Below, in pieces: positions 37,226-48,174 of a stretch of 64,000 nt of DNA. Origin of the DNA: Vallitalea okinawensis. GTDB taxonomy: Bacteria; Bacillota; Clostridia; Lachnospirales; PQDH01. The translations under genes were made by a program, and so were the position numbers. How positions within the stretch are numbered: position 1 is the first letter of the stretch; each line of letters begins with the position of its first letter. The stretch is from positions 186,001-250,000 of the forward strand of contig NZ_PQDH01000002.1 in the NCBI RefSeq assembly GCF_002964605.1, read 5' to 3'. The notes under the pieces are model-generated. The model searched no databases. It was not told the origin of the DNA and was given only the letters and a program-made list of their open reading frames with translations.

Positions 37226-37300
37226 GTGTAAGAAAGTACTGCGTTTTGCTCGCAAGGTACCATACTTTCTTGCACATACTTGAAACGTGACGTTAGTCAC
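37226..37300 (+). other. Hairpin array downstream of YihY terminator
   Basis: Two further hairpins: a 13-bp helix (37226-37238 with 37263-37275, one G-U on the + strand) enclosing a GCG/CGC mini-stem, then GTGAC/GTCAC (37287-37300) followed by TTTTCTTAT. They lie between convergent genes and may include a terminator of the SpoIID gene, but the long stem is larger than needed. Confidence 0.55.
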
Positions 37301-37370
37301 TTTTCTTATAACTTAATTATACGTATATAAAGATTTCTATCGCATCATAGAGCACTTTATATGTTTAAGA

Positions 37371-39851
37371 CTAAAATATAGGCTCTATCTTAATGCCTTG
37401 ATAAAAATGCTCTAATATAGATTGATAATTGTATCCTAGATCCACCATCCCTTTTACCCCATTCTGACTCATCCCAACACCGTGTCCATAGCCACCTCCA
37501 ATAAACTTAATCTCAATTAAGTTACCTTGATCATCTTTTACTTTTTCTAGACTATAAAATGCACTTGGCATAACACTATAGTTGTCTTTAATCACATCAT
37601 TTTGAAGGTAAAGTTTGATGGATTCTTCTCCTTCAATATATTGAACTGGGCGAATCAACTTTCTAATATGATACTCTGTGGATACTTTAACAGTACGTTC
37701 AGATCCTTCAACAATCATTTCCATGATATTTCCGCCCTCACCTCTCTTATAGACATTGACATCAATCAACTCGCCAACACCATCTATATAGTTTGACCTG
37801 AAAATACTATTTTCATCTAATGTCCGGACTAAATGAGGCTTTGACTCATACAGATCTTTCAAATTGTAATTAATACTTGCTTCTATCTCTTCTCTACTCA
37901 TTGTCACATTCCATCTGTACCAAGTGAAACTTTCATCATAAGCATCTACTTGATCTGTGGAAATAAATTGATAAAAAACTTCTTCGTCTGTAAGATCACT
38001 ATTAAAATCCGTTGAGTACTGAGCTGCAGCTGATAGGTATGTGGGTGTATTTTGTGGAAATTGCCCTGTAGAACTATTCGCCCAGACATCTCCTGAATTA
38101 GCCGTGTAGCCACAGGAAGTTGAAAAGAAATTAGCGCTAACCACACTTTCTCCACTCTTTAAACCTAGACCTTTCGTCTCCTCTACAGCTGTAATTGATG
38201 TTTCATTCTCTGGAATATTATTATACACCTGGCAATTGACGCTATCATCAACATGAGCACCATATCGATAGTAACGATTACCGTACATTTGATTGTAAGC
38301 ATAACTTCTCGCTGTTATGGCTTGAACTTTTGATGCTTCTACGCCATAGGAAGAAGGCATCTCACTAGGTACAACTGCATATAGATATTCTTCTATAGGT
38401 AATTCATTGACAATGCTATAACCTTCATCCTGCTTTGCAACCTCAATTATTCCCCTATAGCTTGGTTGACGATAAGTCTCACCATATCCACGGTCAATTG
38501 TTATGACCTTTATCCGGTCACTGTCATTTTTAGGATAAATACTAACGCGTTTGTCACCAATAGCCATTCCATCTCCACCAATAATGACTGTATCATTTGC
38601 GGCAAACTCCTTTATTTCGTTACCTGATTCTAAAAGAAAAGGTCCATCGCAAGTAACTTTTACTTCCCCATGAACGAGACCTTTAAATCCAGTACTATTA
38701 AGAGCTACTCGAATCTTCTCTAAATGAGGCTTTACATTCATGATGACACCACATACTTTTTTGTCCTCAATAATAAAAGTTGATGTATTGGAGCCAACGA
38801 GTAAATCTGATTTACCAAGCCATCTTACTTGTCCATTATAGTTACTATATATCTTAGCCTCTTCTGCAAATTCATAACTTTTATGTGCTAACTCTATTTC
38901 GTCACTATTTACCCTTTTAATAACTCCTTGATCTTTTTCTTCTTTAACAGATAGTTCTTTAACTGTACCTTGGTCATCTATAAAATCTACAATGCTGCCT
39001 ACGCTAACATCTGTTTCTAAATCTAATAGAAGCTTTCGACTACTACCTCCCAAGAAAAGAGTGATTTCTTCATTATTAATAGCTGATACATATGCGTTCG
39101 TTACAAGTGGCAATTCCTCAAGAATCCCCTCAACAAATAAGATCTTATTGCCATTGGCTATAAAAATAGCTTCTTTGTCAATAAAACCATCTAAGGATAA
39201 TCCTCCAAAATCATAGATTCCTTTGTCTGTTGCAACTTGCCAAGGTCCCAATTGTTCATCAGTTAACTGGGTTGAATAGACAAAGAGTTGACTTGCTGAA
39301 ACTTGGATATTTTCCTGATTAACCTGGATTAACTCCGTATATAAAGCTATGAATGCATCATATGAGATAGGGTCACTTGTTTTTAAATCATAGCCCGTCA
39401 TGTCAAACCCATTATAATCTTCACATACTCGGCTAAATAATTCTTTCGCCTCTATTTCAGTTAGTAACCCATAAGGATTAAAAACATCTTCATCACTTAA
39501 CATCCACCCATTAGCTATAGCCACATTAACATAGTAGAAATACCAATCTTCTTCCGAACAGTCTTTAAAATTTATGTAGGTATCCATAGTTAATAACTCT
39601 GAATAATCATAGAAAGTTAAAGCCATTGCCTTCGCTGCCAACCCCCTCGTTATTGCATAATCAGGAACTTCAAGTATGGTATCTTCCTTTCCTTCCCCTA
39701 CAGTCTGCCCCTCTTTTGCATCACCAATTATCAAAGGGTTTCCTGACTCATCTCCTATTCCCTTTTGCTGAGCTAGATCTCCTATTAATAAAAGAGATAG
39801 ATAAAATATTGCTATACAAGCACATATAACGTACACAATTTTTTTGACCAT
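37371..39851 (-). CDS. Large SpoIID/LytB domain protein with N-terminal SLH-like region
   Basis: An 826-residue extracellular or membrane-anchored protein. Residues 8-26 form an anchor or signal. Residues 60-190 resemble S-layer homology repeats (TRGLAAKAMALTFYDYSELL, NFKDCSEEDWYFYYVNVAIANGWM). A beta-rich region of unknown type follows to about 470. The C-terminal 340 residues are a SpoIID domain (PIEEYLYAVVPSEMPSSYGVEASKVQAITARSYA-like sequence, with the lytic-transglycosylase glutamate in VPSEMP) ending in GGGYGHGVGMSQNGV. SpoIID cleaves glycan during engulfment; this longer relative may act in vegetative cell-wall remodelling. Start ATG 39851. Confidence 0.85.
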   Translation of the reverse strand: MVKKIVYVICACIAIFYLSLLLIGDLAQQKGIGDESGNPLIIGDAKEGQTVGEGKEDTILEVPDYAITRGLAAKAMALTFYDYSELLTMDTYINFKDCSEEDWYFYYVNVAIANGWMLSDEDVFNPYGLLTEIEAKELFSRVCEDYNGFDMTGYDLKTSDPISYDAFIALYTELIQVNQENIQVSASQLFVYSTQLTDEQLGPWQVATDKGIYDFGGLSLDGFIDKEAIFIANGNKILFVEGILEELPLVTNAYVSAINNEEITLFLGGSSRKLLLDLETDVSVGSIVDFIDDQGTVKELSVKEEKDQGVIKRVNSDEIELAHKSYEFAEEAKIYSNYNGQVRWLGKSDLLVGSNTSTFIIEDKKVCGVIMNVKPHLEKIRVALNSTGFKGLVHGEVKVTCDGPFLLESGNEIKEFAANDTVIIGGDGMAIGDKRVSIYPKNDSDRIKVITIDRGYGETYRQPSYRGIIEVAKQDEGYSIVNELPIEEYLYAVVPSEMPSSYGVEASKVQAITARSYAYNQMYGNRYYRYGAHVDDSVNCQVYNNIPENETSITAVEETKGLGLKSGESVVSANFFSTSCGYTANSGDVWANSSTGQFPQNTPTYLSAAAQYSTDFNSDLTDEEVFYQFISTDQVDAYDESFTWYRWNVTMSREEIEASINYNLKDLYESKPHLVRTLDENSIFRSNYIDGVGELIDVNVYKRGEGGNIMEMIVEGSERTVKVSTEYHIRKLIRPVQYIEGEESIKLYLQNDVIKDNYSVMPSAFYSLEKVKDDQGNLIEIKFIGGGYGHGVGMSQNGVKGMVDLGYNYQSILEHFYQGIKIEPIF

Positions 39852-40388
39852 TCAATCCCCTCCTATCTCCATCTTCTATCTTTTTTATCCCAAATTATTC
39901 ACAATGATTCATTAATGTTTTGAACTTCTAAGCATCCTAACCATTTCAAGATAAACCTTTAGGCGCAATCTTAATATGGTAATAACACTGATAAATTCAG
40001 AATCAATACGTATCATCATTGTTTATCATAAATAATTTGTGTTTACTTAATTATATTGGACATGTTATTATTTTAGCACTAACATTACAAAAAAATCAAT
40101 TTTCTTAAAATTTGCAAATATTCACAATCATAAATTCATTTCATATCTACTACAAATTGACAAATTAATCTTATTTAGACTTTATGAGTCTATTAAATCA
40201 TGGGACTTTCATGCCTATCATGAAAAATACATAAAAAATCTAAAATGAAATTTTATTTTTTATGAATTCATTGTATTGAATTGTCTAACAATTTGTGTTA
40301 TACTTTTGATTCAAATGAAGAATTTAGAACTTTACTAAGCGAAAGTGTATTTAACCCGAGGGTCAATATAGAGATAGGAGGAAGGAAT
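39852..40388. other. Divergent region with gltB promoter and palindrome
   Basis: AT-rich region between the SpoIID gene and gltB. Near gltB, TTGAAT (40276-40281) and TATACT (40299-40304) are 17 bases apart, and the spacer holds a 15-base inverted repeat AATTGT-CTA-ACAATT (40279-40293). A small hairpin TAGACT/AGTCTA lies near 40177-40192. No riboswitch or small gene is visible; an open frame from 40281 into gltB is only upstream extension. Confidence 0.6.
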
Positions 40389-43300
40389 ATGTTTAAGTCT
40401 TACGGATTGCCTGAAAAACAAGGTTTATACGATCCCCAATTTGAAAAAGATAGTTGTGGAGTAGGCTTTGTTGCTCAAATGAAAGGTAAGAAATCACATA
40501 AGATAATAAAAGATGGTTTGCAAGTTCTCATTAACTTAACCCACCGTGGTGCCGTTGGCGCTGATGCAAGAACTGGGGATGGTGCAGGAATTCTCATTCA
40601 GATTCCTCACAAATTTTTATGCAAAAAGACAAAAGAACTCGGTTACTCTCTTCCGAATGAAGGTCAATATGCTGTTGGTATGATTTTTTTACCACAAGAG
40701 CCGAATGCTAGATGGTACTGTGAAGGGGTCTTTGAAAAAATTTTAAAGCAAGAAGGTCTTACCTTATTAGGCTGGCGTGATGTTCCACTTAATGAAAAAG
40801 CCTGTGGTCTAACAGCCAGCGGTACTCGTCCAACAGTTCATCAAATTTTTATTGCAAAAGATCGCTATTCTAATGAGGATTTTGAGAAGAAATTATACAT
40901 AGTGAGAAAGCTCGTAGAAAATGAAATACGAAGTAAGAAAAAACCTTATACAGAAAGTTTCTACGTTTGTAGTTTATCCTCCAAGACAATGATCTACAAA
41001 GGTCAATTGTTAGCACATCAAATTGAAGAATTCTATCCTGAACTTAGCGACAAGGACATGGTATCTGCTATCGCCCTTGTTCATCAGCGTTATTCTACAA
41101 ATACATTCCCTTCATGGGATAGGGCTCAACCATTTCGTTATTTAGCCCATAATGGTGAGATTAACACATTAAGAGGGAATGTTAACTGGATGAATGCAAG
41201 AGAAGGGGTTCTTGCCTCTTCCGATGTTTTAGCAGAAGATATTCAAAAGATATTCCCTATCGTTGAACCTAATGGTAGTGATTCTCAGAGTCTAGATAAT
41301 GCACTAGAGCTTTTAGTTGCTTCTGGCAAATCCATGGCTCATGCAATCAGTATGCTTATCCCAGAAGCTTGGCAAGAAAATAGCGGCATGGATGAAGATA
41401 AAAAGGCTTTTTATGAATACCATGCAGGTTTAATGGAACCTTGGGATGGACCAGCTGCTATTGCTTTTACAGATGGTATTCAAATTGGAGCCACTCTTGA
41501 TCGTAACGGTCTTAGACCTGCTCGTTATCTTGTTACAGATGATGACATGGTTGTTCTTGCTTCCGAAACAGGTGTATTACCTTTTGAAAGTAATAAAGTT
41601 AAATTGAAAGGTCGTCTGCAACCGGGTAAAATGTTCCTTATTGATACAAAGGAAGGACGTATTATTGCCGATGATGAGATTAAATCATCATTAGCAAAGG
41701 CCCATGATTACAAACAATGGATTGCAAAAAATAAATTAACTGTTGATGATCTCCCTGTACCTCATGAACCTGCAATACTGAGTAGAGATCAATTATTAAA
41801 GAGACAGATTATTTTTGGTTATTCAGAAGAAGAATTAAAACGTATCATTGCACCCATGGCTGAAGATGGCAAGGAAGCAATTGGTTCAATGGGTAATGAT
41901 GCTTCATTAGCTGTACTATCCAATCAACCACAACTTCTATATACTTATTTCAAGCAATTATTTGCTCAAGTAACCAATCCACCTATTGACCCTATTCGGG
42001 AAAAACTGGTTATGTCACTGAATCAGTTCATAGGTGATAGAGGAAATATTCTCAATCAATTAAATAAAAAGTATAACCGTAAGTTTATAGAAATTGATCA
42101 ACCTATTTTAGACACAGTATCTTTTGAAAAAATCCGTCATATTGAATCAAAAGATTTTAGACCTGTTAAGATACCAATGACCTTTGAATCAGCTAGTAGT
42201 GGCCAAGGATTAGAAGAAGCCTTACAGCGTCTTTGCAGACGTACTGTTGAAAACATTGAGCAAGGCTATAACATCATCATCCTTAGTGATCGATTTATAG
42301 ATCGCTATAATGCTCCAATACCAAGTCTTTTAGCTCTATCATGTGTTCATCATCACCTAATAGAAAAGAAACTTCGTACAAAGGTAGATTTAATTGTAGA
42401 GACTGGTGATGCGAGAGATGTTATGCATATGGCCCTATTAATTGGTTATGGTGCAACAGCCATTAACCCCTATGTTGCCTTTGATAGTATTCATCACTTA
42501 TTAAAGAGTAAATTGTACATTAATAAAGATCTAACTGAAGATGAAGCATTTAAAAACTACGTTAAAGCTCTTGGTAATGGCTTATTAAAAATTCTATCCA
42601 AAATGGGTATCTGTACACTACAAAGTTATAATGGCGCGCAGATCTTTGAAGCTATTGGTTTAAGTACAAAGGTAGTTGATCAGTACTTCCCCGGCACTCC
42701 ATCAAGAATTGATGGTATTGACTTAGATATAATTGCTAAAGAGGTTGTTATCCGTCATGAAGAAGCTTACGACCAATTGAGAAATCCCTACAATGGATTA
42801 TCAATTGGTGGCGAGATCCATTGGCGCAAATCAGGAGAGAATCATCTCTTTAATCCTGAAACAATCTACAAACTTCAACATAGTTGCCGCACCAATGACT
42901 ATGAATTATACAAAGAATATGCTGGACTTATTAATGATCAATCTAAAAAATTAGGTACTATCCGTGGTTTATTAAAATTCAAGAAATGTGAACCTATTCC
43001 AATTGAAGATGTAGAACCTATTGAAAATATTCTTACACGCTTTGCAACAGGTGCTATGTCCTTTGGATCTCTAAGCAGAGAAGCTCATGAAACGTTAGCT
43101 ATTGCAATGAATCGTATTGGTGGTAAGAGTAACTCCGGAGAAGGTGGTGAGGATCGTCATCGTTATCTCACTGATGCCAATGGCGATTTAAGACGTAGTG
43201 CAATCAAGCAAGTTGCCTCTGGCCGTTTTGGTGTGACAACAGAATATCTTGTCAATGCTGAAGAATTGCAAATTAAAATGGCTCAAGGTGCAAAACCAGG

Positions 43301-44933
43301 TGAAGGTGGTCACCTCCCAGGTCACAAAGTAAGCAAGGAGATTGCAAAAGTAAGACATTCAACACCAGGAATCGACTTAATATCACCACCACCTCATCAC
43401 GACATCTACTCTATTGAAGATTTAGCCCAATTAATCTTTGATCTGAAGAATGTCAATCAAGAAGCACGTATCAATGTTAAGCTTGTTTCTGAAGTAGGCG
43501 TTGGGACTGTAGCTGCTGGTGTTGCAAAAGGGCATGCTGATGTGGTCTTAATCAGTGGTCATGATGGTGGTACAGGTGCTTCTCCTGTCAGCTCAATCAA
43601 ATATGCTGGTATCCCTTGGGAACTAGGTTTAGCTGAAACGCAACAGACATTATTGATGAATGACCTAAGAAGTCGAATTACTGTTCAAGCAGATGGGCAA
43701 ATGAAGACCGGTCGTGATGTAGCCATTGCTACATTATTAGGAGCTGAAGAGTTTGGATTTGCTACTGCTGCTCTAATTGTAAGTGGTTGTATCATGATGC
43801 GGAAATGTCAGAAAAATACCTGTCCTGTTGGTGTTGCTACACAAGATCCTGAGTTAAGAAAACTCTTTAAAGGAAAACCAGAGCATTTGATTAATTACTT
43901 TACGTTTATTGCATCAGAATTAAGAGAAATAATGGCTTCCTTAGGTATTAAAACAGTTGAAGAAATGGTAGGTCGTGTAGATTTATTAGAAGCCAACAAT
44001 TCTAATCGCCATTGGAAGACTAAGCAACTTGATTTAAGTACAATCCTCTATCGTCCTGAATTACCAGCACGTATTCAACCTCGCAAGATTTATGATCAAG
44101 ATCATGGTTTAGATACAATTTTAGATCGTAGTCTTGTTGAAGACTATCGTTCTTTATCACAGCGTAAGAAAAAAGTTGAAGGCAACTATCCTATTATGAA
44201 CACAGACCGTTCAGTTGGTGCTATGCTTAGTGGGCAGGTCTCAATAGATCATGGCTCTGACGGTTTACCTGAGGATACACTTCAATTTGCTTTCAAAGGT
44301 TCTGCTGGGCAAAGCTTTGGTGCCTTTGGTGCTAAGGGAATAACCTTTATATTAGAAGGAGACGCCAATGATTATCTAGGAAAAGGATTATCTGGGGCTA
44401 AAATTATCGTATCACCGCCAAGTGATTCAACCTTCAAACCTGATGAGAACATCATTGTTGGTAATACCCTTTTATATGGCGCAACATCCGGTGAGGTTTA
44501 TATCAATGGTGTCGCCGGAGAACGATTCGCTGTTAGAAACAGTGGTGCTACCGCCGTTGTAGAAGGTGTTGGAGATCATGGCTGTGAATACATGACTGGA
44601 GGTAAAACGCTCATTCTTGGCAAAACAGGTCGAAACTTTGGAGCTGGTATGAGTGGCGGTGTAGCTTATATATACGATGAAGACGGTACTTTCGTTACTG
44701 ATCAATTAAACACAGGTATTGTTAACCCTGAAGCTCTCGAAGCTAAGGATCAAGAACTTGTTAAAGAGCTTGTAACAAACCACAGAAAATATACTAACAG
44801 TGAAAAGGCTGAGAAAATACTTAATGATTTTGATAGCGCAGTAACTAAGTTTGTTAAAATCATTTCACCAGCATATAAGGCAATTATTGAATCTAATCAA
44901 ACTGAAGAAGCTGCAGCAGTCGCAGGATTATAG
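40389..44933 (+). CDS. gltB: Glutamate synthase, large subunit
   Basis: A 1514-residue subunit of NADPH-type glutamate synthase. The class II glutaminase domain at the N-terminus has the nucleophile cysteine in [11 protein letters not shown], next to a propeptide of about 20 residues. The FMN-binding synthase domain lies at about 800-1200 ([26 protein letters not shown]). The [3Fe-4S] cysteines are in [19 protein letters not shown], and the beta-helix domain at the C-terminus has repeated GxxGG units. It makes two glutamates from glutamine and 2-oxoglutarate. The start ATG 40389 follows AGGAGG by six bases. It is followed by gltD. Confidence 0.97.
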   Translation: MFKSYGLPEKQGLYDPQFEKDSCGVGFVAQMKGKKSHKIIKDGLQVLINLTHRGAVGADARTGDGAGILIQIPHKFLCKKTKELGYSLPNEGQYAVGMIFLPQEPNARWYCEGVFEKILKQEGLTLLGWRDVPLNEKACGLTASGTRPTVHQIFIAKDRYSNEDFEKKLYIVRKLVENEIRSKKKPYTESFYVCSLSSKTMIYKGQLLAHQIEEFYPELSDKDMVSAIALVHQRYSTNTFPSWDRAQPFRYLAHNGEINTLRGNVNWMNAREGVLASSDVLAEDIQKIFPIVEPNGSDSQSLDNALELLVASGKSMAHAISMLIPEAWQENSGMDEDKKAFYEYHAGLMEPWDGPAAIAFTDGIQIGATLDRNGLRPARYLVTDDDMVVLASETGVLPFESNKVKLKGRLQPGKMFLIDTKEGRIIADDEIKSSLAKAHDYKQWIAKNKLTVDDLPVPHEPAILSRDQLLKRQIIFGYSEEELKRIIAPMAEDGKEAIGSMGNDASLAVLSNQPQLLYTYFKQLFAQVTNPPIDPIREKLVMSLNQFIGDRGNILNQLNKKYNRKFIEIDQPILDTVSFEKIRHIESKDFRPVKIPMTFESASSGQGLEEALQRLCRRTVENIEQGYNIIILSDRFIDRYNAPIPSLLALSCVHHHLIEKKLRTKVDLIVETGDARDVMHMALLIGYGATAINPYVAFDSIHHLLKSKLYINKDLTEDEAFKNYVKALGNGLLKILSKMGICTLQSYNGAQIFEAIGLSTKVVDQYFPGTPSRIDGIDLDIIAKEVVIRHEEAYDQLRNPYNGLSIGGEIHWRKSGENHLFNPETIYKLQHSCRTNDYELYKEYAGLINDQSKKLGTIRGLLKFKKCEPIPIEDVEPIENILTRFATGAMSFGSLSREAHETLAIAMNRIGGKSNSGEGGEDRHRYLTDANGDLRRSAIKQVASGRFGVTTEYLVNAEELQIKMAQGAKPGEGGHLPGHKVSKEIAKVRHSTPGIDLISPPPHHDIYSIEDLAQLIFDLKNVNQEARINVKLVSEVGVGTVAAGVAKGHADVVLISGHDGGTGASPVSSIKYAGIPWELGLAETQQTLLMNDLRSRITVQADGQMKTGRDVAIATLLGAEEFGFATAALIVSGCIMMRKCQKNTCPVGVATQDPELRKLFKGKPEHLINYFTFIASELREIMASLGIKTVEEMVGRVDLLEANNSNRHWKTKQLDLSTILYRPELPARIQPRKIYDQDHGLDTILDRSLVEDYRSLSQRKKKVEGNYPIMNTDRSVGAMLSGQVSIDHGSDGLPEDTLQFAFKGSAGQSFGAFGAKGITFILEGDANDYLGKGLSGAKIIVSPPSDSTFKPDENIIVGNTLLYGATSGEVYINGVAGERFAVRNSGATAVVEGVGDHGCEYMTGGKTLILGKTGRNFGAGMSGGVAYIYDEDGTFVTDQLNTGIVNPEALEAKDQELVKELVTNHRKYTNSEKAEKILNDFDSAVTKFVKIISPAYKAIIESNQTEEAAAVAGL

Positions 44934-44944
44934 GAGGTGATAAA

Positions 44945-46411
44945 ATGGGAAAAATCACTGGATTTAAAGAAATAGAAAGAAAAGTTGGTACTTATAAAGC
45001 ACCAGAAGATCGTGTCAAGAACTATGAAGATATCTATGCGCCTCTAACTCCTGAGGAAGTAGAGCAACAAGCTGCTAGGTGTATGGACTGCGGTGTTCCA
45101 TTTTGCACCTACTCTTGTCCATTAGCTAACAATATTCCTGATTATAATGATCTCATTTACAATCATCAATGGGAGAAAGCTTTACAGATCTTACATTCTA
45201 CAAATAATTTCCCTGAGTTCACAGGTAAAATCTGTCCAGCTTTATGTGAATCAGGATGTGTACTTGGTATAAATCAAGCCCCAATCACGTGTAAGCAAAT
45301 TGAATTAGCGATCATTGAAAAAGGTTGGGCTGAAGGTTGGGTTGTACCTCAACCTCCAGCAACACGAACAGGCAAGAAGATTGCCATTATTGGGTCTGGT
45401 CCTTCAGGTTTAGCAGCCGCTCAGCAACTTGCTCGAGCTGGTCATAAGGTGACTGTATTTGAACGTTCACCTAAGCCAGGTGGTCTTCTACGTTACGGTA
45501 TTCCTGATTATAAATTACCAAAATTCTATGTAGATAGACGTGTTGAACAGATGGTAGATGAAGGTGTCAACTTTAAATGCAATACCCATGTAGGGTTAGA
45601 TATCCCTGTAGAAGTGTTGAAGAAAAAATATGATGTTATCTGCTTAACTGGCGGATCAAGCAAGCCAAGAGATCTTGATGTACACGGACGCCGTTTGAAA
45701 GGCATCGAATTTGCCATGGATTTTCTTCCTCAACAGAATAAAATGAACGATGGTATGGAAATACCTTTAGAGGAACAAATTAATGCCGCTGGTAAGAATG
45801 TTGTTGTTATCGGTGGTGGTGATACAGGTTCTGACTGTGTTGGTACTGCTATTCGTCAGGGAGCTCAAAATGTAACACAATTAGAACTGATGCCTATGCC
45901 ACCAAGTGAACGCTCTGAATTTCATCCTTGGCCCACATACCCTCTCATTTTACGTACGTCTACGTCACATGATGAAGCAACTTATAAATATGGCCATGAT
46001 ATACGTAACTATGCCATAGCTACAAAATACTTCTCTGGTGAAAATGGAAAAGTGACAAAACTCCATTGCGTTAAGTTAGAATGGAGCAAACCAGATAAGA
46101 ATGGTAGAAGAACTTTTAAGGAAATACCAAAAAGCGAATTTACTATTGATGCTGATCTCGTTCTTTTTGCTATGGGATTCTTACATCCCGAACAAAAGGG
46201 ATTACTTACTGATCTCGGTGTAGAATTTGATCAGCGAGGAAATGTTCTTACAGATGATAATTATCAAACAAGTGAACCTAATATCTTTTCAGCTGGTGAC
46301 ATGCGACGGGGCCAATCCTTAGTTGTATGGTCTATATCAGAAGGGCGAAAACTTGCCCACTGCGTAGATGAACACCTCATGGGTAAAACTTATTTACAAA
46401 CTGCTTTATAA
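44945..46411 (+). CDS. gltD: Glutamate synthase, small subunit
   Basis: A 488-residue FAD/Fe-S protein that takes electrons from NAD(P)H and passes them to GltB. Two N-terminal cysteine clusters (CMDCGVPFCTYSCP and CPALCESGCVLG) bind [4Fe-4S] centres. The FAD-binding site is GSGPSGLAAAQQLARAGH near residue 150, and the NADPH-binding site GGGDTGSDCVG near 290. The C-terminus has FSAGDMRRGQSLVVWSISEGRK. It lies 11 bases after gltB, with GGAGGTGATAAA before ATG 44945, so the two are one operon. Confidence 0.97.
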   Translation: MGKITGFKEIERKVGTYKAPEDRVKNYEDIYAPLTPEEVEQQAARCMDCGVPFCTYSCPLANNIPDYNDLIYNHQWEKALQILHSTNNFPEFTGKICPALCESGCVLGINQAPITCKQIELAIIEKGWAEGWVVPQPPATRTGKKIAIIGSGPSGLAAAQQLARAGHKVTVFERSPKPGGLLRYGIPDYKLPKFYVDRRVEQMVDEGVNFKCNTHVGLDIPVEVLKKKYDVICLTGGSSKPRDLDVHGRRLKGIEFAMDFLPQQNKMNDGMEIPLEEQINAAGKNVVVIGGGDTGSDCVGTAIRQGAQNVTQLELMPMPPSERSEFHPWPTYPLILRTSTSHDEATYKYGHDIRNYAIATKYFSGENGKVTKLHCVKLEWSKPDKNGRRTFKEIPKSEFTIDADLVLFAMGFLHPEQKGLLTDLGVEFDQRGNVLTDDNYQTSEPNIFSAGDMRRGQSLVVWSISEGRKLAHCVDEHLMGKTYLQTAL

Positions 46412-46429
46412 ATTAAATTGAGGAACACA

Positions 46430-46461
46430 AAAGCCATAACCTTCAAGCAGGTTATGGCTTC
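46430..46461 (+). terminator. Terminator after gltD
   Basis: 11-bp stem (46431-46441 with 46450-46460), eight-base loop, T-rich tail CTTCT. An 11-bp inverted repeat follows at 46511-46557, without a clear U-run, near the end of the opposing HD-GYP gene. Confidence 0.75.
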
Positions 46462-46561
46462 TTCTATGTCTTATATGATTTTTCTCATTAGTAAAAATTA
46501 ATTTCTCACACTAAGTTGAATAGGGTTTATATGACATATATAGTTAATTCAACTTAGAAAT

Positions 46562-47632
46562 TCACCTGTTAATAACTTCTATAATTTTAATATGTAAGTT
46601 TTGTAGTTCTCCCATATCGAAATCATATGGTTGACGTACTATTTTATGGTTATTATCTCTTAGGACTTTAATAACAGGTCTTGAACAGTATTTTGGAAGA
46701 ATTGATACCACAATTCCTTCATGACCATTGCTCAATTTCACTGAAGTACCTATTGGATATGGCGCAACATGATCAGTAAATATAAGAACTAAATCAGCAT
46801 CAAAGTGTGTACCACTATGCTCGATTATATATGCCACCGCCTCATGAGCTGGAATTCCTTTTCGGTATATCCTATCGGCAGTCAAAGCATCAAAAACATC
46901 GCATATGGCAATTATACGGCCATTTAAGCTAATTTCTTTACCTTTTAAACCTTTTGGATATCCAGCACCATCAAAGCGCTCATGATGTTCTAAAGCACAA
47001 TTAATTATATGTTCATTTACTTGAAAGATATTCTTCAGAAGCTCTGCTCCAAAATCCGGATGCTCCTTAATTATATCCATCTCATGGGGGGTAAGTTTAT
47101 CTTTTTTGTTAAGGACTTCGATATCAATAAATTTCTTACCTATATCGTGCATCATTGCTCCAAATCCTAGTTCATAAAGTCTCTCTTGGCTTAACCCATA
47201 GTGAATACCAATGACAACTGAAAGTACTGTTACATTCACAGAATGCTCAAATGTATAATTATCATAAGTTTTTAAATCATATAAATTTATTACAAGAGCA
47301 TCATTGCTCATCAATTGCTCAACTATTTTATAAACAACTTCAGTTATCTCCCTTTTTGCCCGATCATATTGATCGGTTACAAAGGTATCTTTGATTATAT
47401 CTTTCGCACGTCTTCGTATTTCATCTGTTACGACGTCTTTTGCTTCTTCATTATCAATAGTAATTTCTTCTACTACTATATATAATCCTTGGTATCCTAA
47501 ATCAACTATTCTTTTAATATTGGACACTGTAAGCTGATGCCCCTTGTTTAAAAGAACGTTATGACTATGGTCATAGAGAGTCTTACCTAGCACCATTCCT
47601 TCTGTGAGAACATTGGCAGGTACAAATCTCAT
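46562..47632 (-). CDS. HD-GYP domain protein (c-di-GMP phosphodiesterase type)
   Basis: A 356-residue cytosolic protein. The N-terminal third is a helical DUF3391-like region (GMVLGKTLYDHSHNVLLNKGH, YDRAKREI). The HD domain begins near residue 130 with EHSVNVTVLSVVIG and MMHDIGKKFID, and the GYP motif is in HHERFDGAGYPKGLKG. The residues expected for metal binding and c-di-GMP hydrolysis are present. The C-terminal 60 residues are beta-rich. It starts at ATG 47632 after AAGGAG, with TTGAAA (47719-47724) and TATAAT (47696-47701) 17 bases apart upstream. It stands alone. Confidence 0.92.
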   Translation of the reverse strand: MRFVPANVLTEGMVLGKTLYDHSHNVLLNKGHQLTVSNIKRIVDLGYQGLYIVVEEITIDNEEAKDVVTDEIRRRAKDIIKDTFVTDQYDRAKREITEVVYKIVEQLMSNDALVINLYDLKTYDNYTFEHSVNVTVLSVVIGIHYGLSQERLYELGFGAMMHDIGKKFIDIEVLNKKDKLTPHEMDIIKEHPDFGAELLKNIFQVNEHIINCALEHHERFDGAGYPKGLKGKEISLNGRIIAICDVFDALTADRIYRKGIPAHEAVAYIIEHSGTHFDADLVLIFTDHVAPYPIGTSVKLSNGHEGIVVSILPKYCSRPVIKVLRDNNHKIVRQPYDFDMGELQNLHIKIIEVINR

Positions 47633-47828
47633 ACATTTTTCTCCTTTGTTATTCCATGAGTAGAATAAAGACTACATGTATTGCTGTCCACTTTAATTAT
47701 ATAATAAATATAAGTTTTTTTCAATAATATATTAATTATCCTATTTTATGCACCAAAGCTGCATACTTCTTGGATTCCACCAATTACTAGACCGCATTCT
47801 TTCAGCATAAAATACCTCTTTTCTGCAC

Positions 47829-48068
47829 TAAAAAAAGAGGTTTAATAACCTCTTTCATTTTCATAAACAGCCCGAAATGCCGGTCCTGCATTTTGACACC
47901 TAGCTCTACGCTAGGTGGGTGTTCGCATCTACATCTTTGCCTTCCTCCGCCCAAAGGGAATTAACTTGAGGCCTGACATCAATGCAAGTCATGTAGAACT
48001 CCCGTTTTTGTCATGTAGGTTCAAAATAACAGGTTTATCGTACATTTCAGGAACTTTTCATTTATTAT
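47829..48068 (-). ncRNA. ssrS: Probable 6S RNA
   Basis: A minus-strand transcript with a consensus promoter and a terminator. TTGAAA (48098-48103) and TATAAT (48075-48080) are 17 bases apart, so it starts near 48068. A hairpin (47834-47855) followed by seven T ends it. The 5' and 3' parts close by a 9-bp helix (48043-48051 with 47871-47879). The interior includes an ACACCCACCT-hairpin-AGGTG segment and GAACCTACATGAC, which I associate with Firmicute 6S RNA. 6S RNA binds sigma-A RNA polymerase and damps housekeeping transcription in stationary phase. Structure supports an RNA strongly; the 6S name is less certain. Confidence 0.72.
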
Positions 48069-48137
48069 GTTGCTATTATAACGCAAATAAAATAATATTT
48101 CAAGTTTTTTTTCCTTTAATATTTAACGATTTATTGC

Positions 48138-48143
48138 TATAAT
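48138..48143 (+). promoter_or_regulatory. Promoter of the CcpN-like regulator
   Basis: TATAAT at 48138-48143, about 30 bases before the start codon. The -35 is weak. It lies close to and divergent from the probable 6S RNA promoter at 48075-48103. Confidence 0.45.
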
Positions 48144-48174
48144 ATGTGTAAGACCCCTATAGGTAGGTGAATAT

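Noticed and set aside
40281-40388. 36-codon N-terminal extension of gltB
   Set aside because: It overlaps the -10 region of the promoter; ATG 40389 with AGGAGG gives the expected glutaminase N-terminus.
47915-48142. 75-codon + strand open frame
   Set aside because: It runs antisense through the probable 6S RNA and its promoter and lacks a ribosome site.
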